DNA of 64,000 bases, from assembly GCA_026210745.1 (NCBI GenBank), contig CP110630.1, positions 3,286,001-3,350,000 on the forward strand, read 5' to 3'. Both the position numbers and the translations under genes were made by a program. The notes below the pieces were generated by a model. The model did no database searches. It saw only the letters and a list, made by a program, of their open reading frames with translations, and was not told where the DNA came from. Position 1 is the stretch's first letter. The number at the start of each line of letters is the position of its first letter. The DNA comes from Exobasidium rhododendri. Lineage: Eukaryota; Basidiomycota; Exobasidiomycetes; Exobasidiales; Exobasidiaceae. This document shows, piece by piece, positions 46,009-54,945 of the stretch.

Positions 46009-47985
46009 ATGCCCCCACAAAGGTCCGAACCGTCCAGTCGGTGCTTTTCTTGCCAATCGTGTTATCGCAGAAAGGTGAAATGCGTCAAGACAGGTAGCTC
46101 CTCATGCACCTATTGCGCTGAGCGTCAGATAGAATGCATACCATTGGACATACAAGGACGAAAGAAGAGATTCCCCGAAGCAGAGCTCTTGAGCAGAATC
46201 AAGAAGTATGAAGAGGTCTTGCGTTCATACGGGGCGGACATCGAAGCAATTCAGCGCAGCGACATTGAAGTCGAAAATGCCGATTGCAGCGGCGATACTC
46301 CTTTATCAATCAAAAGCACGCCAACTTCGACAACAAATCCTTACCACGAGATAGACCAGGTTTTGGGCGTCCTCGACGACGATATGGGCGCAAGTGTCAA
46401 TACTTCTAGCTCGGCAGACCGATCAAGAACCATAACCAACTTTCTAGATGAAGTGTTTGAGGACGACGGCTCATCCATGTTCCTTGCTGTCGACATGAGC
46501 AATGCTCCCGAACACCCAGCGCCTTTTGACATATTCAAGTTCTGGCAAATATACTGCGACAATATTCACCCCCTCAACAAGACTCTTCACGCTCCCACAT
46601 TCCAGCGGAAGATCTCGTCGTTTGGTTCTCACTTGCATCTCGCTCCCGCTGCTGATCAAGCCTTATTCTTCGCCGTGTACGTGGCTGCACTGTCTTCTCT
46701 CTCCACGGAAGAATGTGAGGCAATATTCTTCTCCACGAAAAAGACACTTCTAGAGAAGTACCAGCGTGGAACACAATTCTGGCTCAGGCAAGCAGGTCTT
46801 TGGCGCACAACGAATCTGACCGTTCTCCAAGCGTTTGTACTCTTCCTCTCATCACTGCACAATGAGATAGACCCAAGGACGCTGGCATCCTTTACAGCTG
46901 TCTCCGAACGCATCGCTCGACGCCTGGGGCTTCACCGAGAATCCAAGTCATGTTCTCCGATTGAGCAAGAAATTCGAAAGAGGTTATGGTGGGAGCTCAT
47001 CTTGCTTGACGGCAGAACGGCAGAAAAGGCAGGAATGGGATCGAGCTTCTTGGCGACCAACTGGAGTACTACCTTGCCTTCTGAACGAAGCGACTCTGAC
47101 CTTGACAGCCTGACAGAGACCAGTCTCGCACGCAAAACATCGCAGCCTTCCTCGGAGATGGTCTTCTTTCTGATCCGATCGGAAACTGCTCAATTTCTCG
47201 CACGCCTCCGCCTCAGGCAGGGTATGCAAGATGCATGGTCTGAGTTTGCTACCTTGCAGATCACCACGGCTCAAAAGTTGAAGTCGATCGACGAGTTCGA
47301 GGCAAGAATTGCTTCGTTATACCTCTCTGTCTGCGACGAAAGTTTGGCACATCATCGCATGACCATTCACTTTGCTCAATTACTCATTGCTCGGATGCGC
47401 ATCTCAACGTACATCGTCGAAGAGACCTCCAAGGATGTCGCGGCACGTCCCTCCGCACAAAGAAAACTTCTAGCCCAATGCACCTTTACACTGGAACAGA
47501 CGAACAGGATCCGCGAAGACGCCTCTTTGCATCGTTTTCAGTGGTTCATACACCAACACATGCCTATCTTTGCACTGATACATGCACTCAGGCTGCTTCA
47601 AGTGCCAGTATCTGGTCACCTCTCCGATCGAGCCTGGCGAGCGGTGATCACGTTCAGAGAGGCGGGCTTGAGACTTCCGATTGATTCTTTGCTTCTGAGG
47701 GCCTGGAAGATTAGGGAGTCGACTGGATCTTTTTCGGGTGAAGAACCTCGTAGCATCAAAGACATCAAAGCCAGGCAGGCTGCTTTGCGAACGAAGGAGT
47801 CGGCGCAGCAAGAGAAACATACTAACAACAAAAACGACACCAGGACACTGAGAATCGACAACGATGCTTCGTCTGATTCAGACTATATGTCACTCTCAGC
47901 AGATTTGTTGAGTACCTTTGACTTTGACTTTGACTGGTCGACTTGGCTCAACGACACTATCACAAATACCGATGCCACGACTTAA
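46009..47985 (+). CDS. Zn2Cys6 fungal transcription factor
   Basis: Nuclear binuclear-zinc-cluster regulator. Single exon, 658 aa. The zinc cluster is at residues 15-43: CQSCYRRKVKC, then CTYCAERQIEC, with C15, C18, C25, C33, C36 and C43 in canonical spacing and basic residues between C18 and C25. A linker and short coiled-coil helix (AELLSRIKKYEEVLRSYG) follow for dimerisation. The middle is the fungal-specific transcription factor domain (about 170-400), with FKFWQIYCDNIHPLNKTLHAPTFQRKI, RIARRLGLHRESKSCSPIEQEIRKRLWWELILLDGR and a C-terminal acidic segment (STFDFDFDWSTW) that could activate. The frame is open upstream to 45883, but the first ATG in frame is 46009. It is divergent from the FAD monooxygenase, its probable target, with 295 bp between starts. 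Confidence 0.92.
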   Translation: MPPQRSEPSSRCFSCQSCYRRKVKCVKTGSSSCTYCAERQIECIPLDIQGRKKRFPEAELLSRIKKYEEVLRSYGADIEAIQRSDIEVENADCSGDTPLSIKSTPTSTTNPYHEIDQVLGVLDDDMGASVNTSSSADRSRTITNFLDEVFEDDGSSMFLAVDMSNAPEHPAPFDIFKFWQIYCDNIHPLNKTLHAPTFQRKISSFGSHLHLAPAADQALFFAVYVAALSSLSTEECEAIFFSTKKTLLEKYQRGTQFWLRQAGLWRTTNLTVLQAFVLFLSSLHNEIDPRTLASFTAVSERIARRLGLHRESKSCSPIEQEIRKRLWWELILLDGRTAEKAGMGSSFLATNWSTTLPSERSDSDLDSLTETSLARKTSQPSSEMVFFLIRSETAQFLARLRLRQGMQDAWSEFATLQITTAQKLKSIDEFEARIASLYLSVCDESLAHHRMTIHFAQLLIARMRISTYIVEETSKDVAARPSAQRKLLAQCTFTLEQTNRIREDASLHRFQWFIHQHMPIFALIHALRLLQVPVSGHLSDRAWRAVITFREAGLRLPIDSLLLRAWKIRESTGSFSGEEPRSIKDIKARQAALRTKESAQQEKHTNNKNDTRTLRIDNDASSDSDYMSLSADLLSTFDFDFDWSTWLNDTITNTDATT

Positions 47986-48044
47986 TCTACACTAAAGGAA
48001 AACACCGAGATACCCTGCTAATGTCCGTGTCGCCTGCGTTCTCA

Positions 48045-48052
48045 TGCGCGCA
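48045..48052. promoter_or_regulatory. TGCGCGCA palindrome, copy 4 (GFA promoter)
   Basis: Fourth copy of the octamer, between the Zn2Cys6 stop and the GFA start, about 170 bp upstream of the GFA ATG and 6 bp from a larger inverted repeat. Confidence 0.45.
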
Positions 48053-48057
48053 ACCCC

Positions 48058-48077
48058 ACCTCCACATTTGTGGAGGT
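48058..48077. promoter_or_regulatory. Perfect 9-bp inverted repeat upstream of GFA gene
   Basis: ACCTCCACA, two T, TGTGGAGGT: arms of nine with a 2-base centre. It could be a dimeric operator or, if transcribed, part of a 3' hairpin of the upstream regulator mRNA (72 bp after its stop). Confidence 0.5.
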
Positions 48078-48142
48078 AGTGTCTGTTCAATTTCGCTACT
48101 GACCAACACCCCACTTCACATCGAGAAAGGGAACGGTCGCCA

Positions 48143-48148
48143 TATAAA
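48143..48148 (+). promoter_or_regulatory. TATA box of the GFA-domain gene
   Basis: TATAAA, 76 bp before the start codon at 48224, the same spacing as in the FAD monooxygenase promoter. Confidence 0.55.
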
Positions 48149-48223
48149 GCCGCTCTACATTAACCCCATTTCCTCCTAAGCTTTTACTCGCACGACATCA
48201 TCTTCCAAACAGCATCAGCAATT

Positions 48224-48829
48224 ATGTCTTCCTCTGACGCATCCAAGCCTTACATTCCCCTCGCTGGCATTCCTGCCGGCGGTTACTCGAAAGAGGACGA
48301 AGCTACGGCTACTTGTTATTGTGGTGCAGTGCAGTTGGCTTTCGTGAGTTAGCATTCTGTGTTCTCACAGGAAGAGCGGGTGAGAAGCGCATGCATTGAT
48401 GTCTTTACCTCCTCCGAATCCTCTTGCTATGCGCAGCCAACCAACAAGCCAGGCCTGGTGGAAACCTTCCTGTGTAACTGCAATGATTGTCGCAAGATCA
48501 CTGCATCGATGTTTGCCTCGAACTTCATCGTCAAGGACGACTACTTGAAACATCTTCGAGGAAAAGAGACCTTGAAAGTCTACGAGCAGAAAGAAACGAT
48601 TGCTACTGGAAACTCGATGGCAAATTCATTCTGTTCCAACTGTGGCACGCTCATGTATCGAGTCAGTTCTGGATTCCCAGGGGTCAGCATCATGAGGATC
48701 GGCACAGTGGATGATTTCCACCTCCACGAAACAAAATTAAAGCCAAGAGTAGAGCAATTCACGAAAGACAGGGTGTCTTGGTTGCATGGCGCACAAGGCG
48801 TCGAGCAAGTAAAGGCCAGCGCCCTGTAA
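48224..48829 (+). CDS. GFA-domain (Mss4-like, CENP-V/GFA) protein
   Basis: Small zinc protein of the GFA family, named after a bacterial glutathione-dependent formaldehyde-activating protein; most fungal members have no proven reaction. Exons 48224-48343 and 48437-48829, 170 aa. The zinc ligands are in the standard pattern: C31-x-C33 (CYCGAVQL), C53/C55/C58 (CNCNDCRK) and C106-x2-C109 (CSNCGTLMYR). Other usual blocks are ITASMFASNFIVKDDYL and VSIMRIGTVDD. The 93-nt intron sits just after the first zinc pair. The neighbouring regulator and monooxygenase, and a shared promoter octamer, suggest co-regulation in a detoxification response; this is inference. The SOD2 gene follows on the same strand. 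Confidence 0.92.
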
Positions 48830-49131
48830 AAAGGAAGAAAAGCTTTCGAAGGATGTTGCGAAGAAATCTGTAATGTTCGATTTTCTCATCTTCTCGCAAT
48901 CACAACTTTTTCCAAGATCGCCTTTGTAAATTGCCACTATTCTTTAATGACTGATCATCATCCTACTGTACTGTATATGGCGCAAAGAAGGAGTGCCATT
49001 TCTAACTATTGTGCCACGCGGCTCCACGCCCGCCGACCTCCACCAACTTACACTCGCGACCGGCCCTGTTTGTCGGGCCCGTAGAATCCTTCTCCACCCA
49101 ACCTCTCACCATCGAATTCCACCGCTCCAAC
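48830..49131. other. Intergenic region upstream of SOD2
   Basis: 302 bp holding the GFA 3' UTR and SOD2 promoter. Nothing else was recognised. Confidence 0.5.
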
Positions 49132-50086
49132 ATGATTCGCTCAGGCCTCGCTCGTATTGCTGCTCCCACCATTGCACGCAGATCAATCTCTGCTGGCACT
49201 GCTGCTAGCATCACTCGCAGCAAGCACACGCTTCCCGATCTTCCCTATGACTTTGGTGTGAGTTCTGCAGAGTGTCGTGAAGAGTAGAAGGCAGGAGGAT
49301 GTCGCTGAGTGCTCGACAATTGCTCAATCTTCCTTTCTGCCCCTTTCCTTGGAATTGCGACAGGCACTTGAACCAGCCATCAGTGGTCAAATCATGGAAT
49401 TGCACCACCAGAAGCATCACCAAACGTACGTCAACGGTCTCAACACCGCCGAAGAGCAATTACAAGAGGCTCTTTCGAAGAATGACGTGAAGGGAGCCAT
49501 CGCCGTTCAAAAGGCTCTCAACTTCAACGGAGGAGGTGAGCGAGCAGACTGCACTAATCCTTTTAGCATCGTTTCTACATCGTGCTCACTCTCCTGTATG
49601 GTCTTCTTGCACACAGGACATGTGAACCACTCGCTCTTTTGGCAGAATCTGGCGCCCCCTAAGTCCGGGGGTGGTGAACTGTCGTCTGGACCACTTAAGG
49701 AAGCCATAGAGCGTGATTTTGGCAGTCTCGATGAGCTCAAGACTAAGTTCAATGCGCAAATCGCAGCAATCCAAGGAAGTGGCTGGGGATGGCTTGGTCT
49801 CAATCCAACGACTGGAAAGCTAGACATTGTCACAACGGCCAATCAAGATCCTCTGCTGTGTGAGTAAGGGTGGGGGGGGGGGGAGAGTACATTTAGATCC
49901 TCTTGATGAGAAAACTCACCTCTCCTAAATCTTTCCCTCACAGCCCACGTACCTCTGATCGGTGTGGACGCTTGGGAGCACGCCTTCTACTTGCAATACA
50001 AGAACGTAAAGGTGGACTACTTCAAAGCCATCTGGCAGGTCATCAACTTCCAGACAGCCGAAGAAAGACTAAAACAAGCAAAGTAA
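49132..50086 (+). CDS. SOD2: Mitochondrial manganese superoxide dismutase
   Basis: Converts superoxide to H2O2 and O2 in the mitochondrial matrix. Four exons, 49132-49257, 49364-49535, 49617-49859 and 49944-50086, give 227 aa. The N-terminal ~30 residues ([20 protein letters not shown]) are an Arg/Ser/Ala-rich presequence. The mature part starts near [12 protein letters not shown]. Metal-ligand regions are [22 protein letters not shown] and [32 protein letters not shown] contains the residues typical of the Mn/Fe fold. The intron phases (0, 1, 1) rebuild [19 protein letters not shown] and DPLL-SHVPLIG exactly. Intron 3 contains a G12 run. Context near the flavin monooxygenase is suggestive, but SOD2 lacks the TGCGCGCA octamer in its own upstream region. 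Confidence 0.96.
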
Positions 50087-51817
50087 AAGATTACCGATCC
50101 CGGTCTTATATATAGTTAAAGTCTAACGCTGAAAATGATGATACATTCTGAAGTGAGCAACGGATCTTCCGGGCATGGCAGAGCATCACCCTTTCAATCA
50201 AGCAAAGATAAAAGGAAAAAAAAATTAAAGCGCCAAGTAGGTGAAACGTTGGCTGGGAGGGAAGAGGAGAAGACGGGTTTCGTAATAGAAGAGTGATTGG
50301 CGAGAGAAGAGGTAGGTGAGCGTTAGGAGACAGCGTTACTCCTCCTTTTGCCCTCACAACGAGTAAAAGCGACGAGCCAATCGAGTGCGAAACTCTAACG
50401 TGGTAGCTACAAACGACTTGACAGAAAGATAGACTGATCAAGGTTCGCTGCCGTCCTAGACCGCCCGAGGGGACACACGTTGCTACGAGTCGCCTACCAT
50501 CAGAAGGCTAGGAGTAGACACTGCCTCCTTTCCTTGCCCCAAAGATCTTGCTATTCTCCTCTATTAGAACCCCTCCGCGATCTCAAGTCCACGAGCACTT
50601 CTTTCGACCTATGGCAAAGCAAAGATCGACATGATCTTGCGCCCAATGTCTTACATTCCGATCCTTTCCCTGACTTCACCTGGCAGGCGCACACGACACG
50701 AAAAACACTTGCAAAAGGTAGTCCCACCCTTGTTACACGTCACAAGCCATACTACACGCCGTAAAGCTAGAGCCTTGAGCAGAAAGAGAATAAGCGGCGA
50801 AGGGGAAAGAGGATTGGGCGAGAAGGACAAGTAGATAAAGCGCCGCGTCTGCTCTTTGTAGGTTCCGTTGATTTGTCTATTTTTGATGAGGTGGACAAGG
50901 AAAGAGCATAGTTGTTTGAGAATAAAGAAATCAAAACCACCGGTGCCGCTACGAGCACTTTTTAATACGATAGGCCGCCAACGAATGTTGAGCGCAAGTG
51001 TGCAGAGACGATTAGACCAAATCGACAGTCAGAAAAGGGGAAATAAATCCCAGTCCCAAAGCATCGTTCAGAAGAGATCAATCGCTGTGCAACACTTGCA
51101 GTCCACAAGACTAATGTAGGGTTAGGATCGTTCAAGTCACAATGAGGCAAACGATCAGATGCAGACGAGGACTCCAGGTGATCCAGCCCCAAACGAGCTA
51201 GGACCCACACCGAAATCGACCCGCTGTCCACCCAATCTGCATGCTCTATTGGTCTTTGAATCGAAGTATATTTGATAAGACGACCATGCGTTCTTCCGTC
51301 TTCTGTCCATCCCCTCATCCTGTCTCCGTCGTCAATCTCTCCCGGAGCCCCAGTAACGATAACCAGAGAGAGATGTCCCCCTCCAGTCTGGGAATTGAAG
51401 CCTGTCAAGCTCGCTTTACTTTCCTCGACGTGTAGACATAACATTGGACACAAGATAGGCGGTGACTTGTAATCTTGCGATGAAGCGTAGCATGTTGTGA
51501 CGACTACCAGAGAAGTTGAGCAGGGAAAGGAAAGGAGGCCTTGTCTGCGACCGGGCAAAGGGATCACTCGTTTGATGATGGGGGGGGAGGGAAGGAGGAG
51601 GCCGCCTACGTCTTGTTGTAGCCGTCGATCGCGTCCAGAGTGTGACTCTCGCGAGGGAAACACGTGTAGAGTAAGATTCCCATATGAAAGTCCTGCACTC
51701 TAATCCAACTTACTGGTGTTTCTAGTATCAAATTTAAATGGTCGTCTGCGCCCGAATGCAGGCACTGCTGCCTTTCTCGTTCAGGCGGCTTCTCTGTTTC
51801 CTTCTCCTGCGCTCGCC
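50087..51817. other. 1.7-kb gene-poor region
   Basis: No gene I can support. The longest open frame is minus 51663-50962 (233 codons, GTG at its upstream end, first ATG further in); its translation has no domain or biased composition I recognise. A G8 run lies at 51580-51587. A tRNA-like B box (GGTTCGCTGCC near 50438) lacks the rest of a tRNA. Confidence 0.45.
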
Positions 51818-53828
51818 ATGGCGAGTACGACTGGGATGGCCGGAAAGACGGAGTGGCCTCAATCGCTCAAGTGAGTATCTTACGAGGGGCACTTATGCCT
51901 GAGCCTTGCAGTTGATGTATCTCCCTGTTTGCTTCATTCCGTAGAGATTTTGCCAGTCGAACATTCAATGCATGCACGGATGTCAATCGTCGAGTCGTAC
52001 AAGAGGAACTCCGAGCCTTGATCTACACATGCTACACACAAGGAACAGTGGAGACGACTGATTGGGATCACGTTGAACTGGAGAGGTGAGTGCACGATTT
52101 TCCACGCAAAATCATTCTGAAAGGTCTCAGGCGATTAACTTCACTCGTGGAACAAACACAATCTCCATGAGCAGCTTGTCAAATGGTAAGAAGCAGAAAA
52201 AGCGTCCCGTACTCTCAGGAACACGGGAAACACTGGCCGAGAGAGATAAGAGGGAGAAGAGGGCACGACGATTTGATCAGGAGAAGACAGCATTTGAGAA
52301 TTCTGAAGGGCAAAGTACGTCCGAGTACGGCAATGGACATTCGAGTAGCAGTGGCAATCTTGCTGGTCGGCTTGGGGCAGTATCTGTCTCCTCGACTCCT
52401 GCGCCACTGATGAAGCGTTGGGGAATCTCAAGTGGGAGCACCAGTGTAGTGCAACCCTTGATGGGATTGAACGACAATGCAGCACAATCTTCATGGAGAG
52501 CTGTCAACACTGCTGTAGGAGGTGGGGCCAGGAAATGGGGCACAGGCATGCAGACTGCGGCCTTTGCTGACGTAGAGGTGGCCGATCCAGTGAGTGCGAA
52601 CACGGAATACTGCACAGGACGAATTGTCATTACTGATTATCGCCCTTGTCCCCATCGCAGAACGTCATCGATTGGGATCAGGACACGGTAGTCGGTCTGT
52701 CTACGAAACTGGAAAAGCCATACCTCCGACTCACCTCTGCACCCGATCCAAAAACAGTACGAACCTTGCCGACACTGATGCAAACACTAGAGCTGCTGAA
52801 AAAGAAGTGGAGGACAGAGGGCAACTACAACTACGTTTGCGATCAATTCAAGAGTATGCGACAAGATCTGACTGTTCAACGAATCAAGAATGACTTCACA
52901 GTAAAGGTATATGAAATTCATGCCCGAATCGCGCTGGAGAAGGGTGATCTTGGAGAATACAACCAATGTCAATCTCAGCTGAGAGTGCTTTACAGTCATG
53001 GCTTGCCAGGGTGCTTTATGGAGTTTCTGGCCTATCGAATCTTGTATCTCCTGCACACCAGAAATCAGCGAGGTGAGTCGATCGGAGGCGATCTCCCCTC
53101 CTCTCTTCTGGCGCCACCCTTTCGCTCTGATCACATGGTGGGAATCTCACTGACGAAGTTCCTCTTATACCGCAGACGTCAATGCTCTCATGGCCGAACT
53201 CACACCGGCGCACAAGGTGGAGCCTGCGGTTGCTCACTCTTTGCAAGTACGATCTTCTCTAGCGACTGGCAATTACCACGCCTTTTTCTTGCTTTATGCT
53301 GACGCTCCCAACATGAATGCTTACATCATGGATCACTTCATCGATCGAGAGCGAGCTAATGCTCTACTGACGATGGCAAGATGGTATGTTTTTTTTTAGG
53401 CTCAGGCATAGAAGAGGGTGTGTGTGTACTGCATCGTCGATGACTGATCTTGAACACGCCTCCCTTTTACTTTCAGCTTTCGACCTTCGCTCCCATTGAC
53501 TTTCTTGACCGCTGAACTTGCCTTCGCAGATTACGAGGAAACTCACACATTTCTTACAAAGCACCAGGCTGCGAATTACATTGAACCGTTGCCGGAAGAT
53601 GGTAAAGGCAGTAAACGAAAGCGTCTAGTCGAAGTGCCGCTTGAAAATCGACAATGGGATGCCAAAGTAAGTCAGGCAGCTCTCCAAGCGGCGAAGGACA
53701 GACTCAGACTAGTGGACGTGAGTGTCAAGGTCGTTCATGGTGAAAGATGTATAGAGCAAGACGAGGTTTTGCTGATCCATCTGCTGTCTTTCATTTCTCT
53801 TCTCTCTCAGATCAAAGGCCAAATCTAA
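51818..53828 (+). CDS. THP3: THP3/LENG8-type SAC3-GANP family protein
   Basis: SAC3/GANP/THP3 family member; yeast Thp3 works with Csn12 in transcription elongation and mRNA maturation. Seven exons: 51818-51870, 51945-52085, 52175-52589, 52661-53072, 53176-53383, 53477-53717 and 53811-53828 (18 nt), 495 aa. The N-terminus is WPQSLKDFASRTFNAC ... VQEELRALIYTCYTQG ... DWDHVEL, as in LENG8. A Ser/Gly-rich disordered stretch with KKQKKRP follows. The SAC3 PCI-like region starts near 255: CDQFKSMRQDLTVQRIKNDFTVKVYEIHARIALEKGDLGEYNQCQSQL. Conserved blocks after it are SSLATGNYHAFFLLYADAPN, DHFIDRERANALLTMARCFRPSLPL and LAFADYEETHTFL. Exon 3 has alternative acceptors (52124, 52172 or 52175), and the last intron is stop-free in frame. 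Confidence 0.88.
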
Positions 53829-54341
53829 CGAGTCTCGATCGGAGTCACCTGCTGCAGATGGTGCTTTCCCCACTTCTCCTCATCGTTGTCATCATCAGTA
53901 CCATCATCCATCCCCCCCACCAGCAGCAGCAGCAGTCGTCGAATATTCCCACCTTTAATCCTCACTGTATAACAACAATCGACCCTATGAAATTTATATA
54001 ATGTAATCTCTTTGTCTACACAGATATTTCCTCTCCACTTCTCGGTGTACATTACTGTGCTTGTGCAGAACCGGAGTAGGATTGAGACAGGCGCATGGAC
54101 ACTCTCGTTGATCAAAAAATATGATGTGATTCGTACAAACATCACTGCAAACAAGTGCGAGCAAAACAACAAGAACAAGGGGAGCATTGAAGGAGAATAG
54201 GCTTACATTGAGAGGCGGGACAGGGCAGATGATGATTAGTGTAAGGGAGGCAGAGGGAGAGAGAGAGGCGCATCAGAAAGGGAAGTGATCCGGTGAGAGG
54301 TATGTTGCCGTGGGAAGGGAGAGTACGAGTGATCCGGATGA
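53829..54341. other. Convergent intergenic region
   Basis: 513 bp between the THP3 and histidine kinase stop codons, including a (CAG)n stretch near 53920 and both 3' UTRs. No gene seen. Confidence 0.5.
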
Positions 54342-54914
54342 TTACGATTCCTTTGTGTACGTTGCTCGGAAGATTTCGCCGTTCAAGTCTCTCCCTAGCC
54401 CTGCTTGACCTCTTGAGCTCTTCCTCGTCATGTCTGATCGATGAGTGTCACTCTTACCCTCGATTGCGCTGCGTCCGCTAGCCGGTGTTGTTGTTGTCGC
54501 CGTTAATGGAAAGGCAGAAGAGGAGAACGAGGGAGTAGGTAGTATCGAAGGAGACGGCGCAAGAGAAAGCGAAGAGGGAGACAATGTAGGAGCCCCGTGC
54601 GAGAAGCTTCTGGGGGACAATGGCGGACGACTGCCTCTCAGAGATGTCTGCGACGGTATTCGCATCTTGGACATGTCCTCTGCGGACGATCGTCTTGCCG
54701 AGATCAACGAAGCAGCCGCGCTAAGAGCGTCTCCATTTTTGTAGAACAAAGACTCTAGTTGCTGTCTGGAGGAGGAGGCAGTAGATGGTGGCGTTCTCAG
54801 TTTCTCCAAGACGGCGTCGTTGAGTCTACTGCCGGAAGTTGCCTGCTTCTTCGCTTTGGCCTTTGGCGTGCTGGCCTGGGTGAGTGATAGAAGCTCATCG
54901 TTGTCGTCATCGCT

Positions 54915-54945
<31 letters not shown>

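Noticed and set aside
50425..50470. tRNA-like B box (GGTTCGCTGCC)
   Set aside because: No acceptor stem, A box or cloverleaf could be paired around it.
52086..52691. A continuous open frame across THP3 exon 3 as a separate gene
   Set aside because: It is part of the spliced THP3 reading frame; exon 2 stops at once without splicing.
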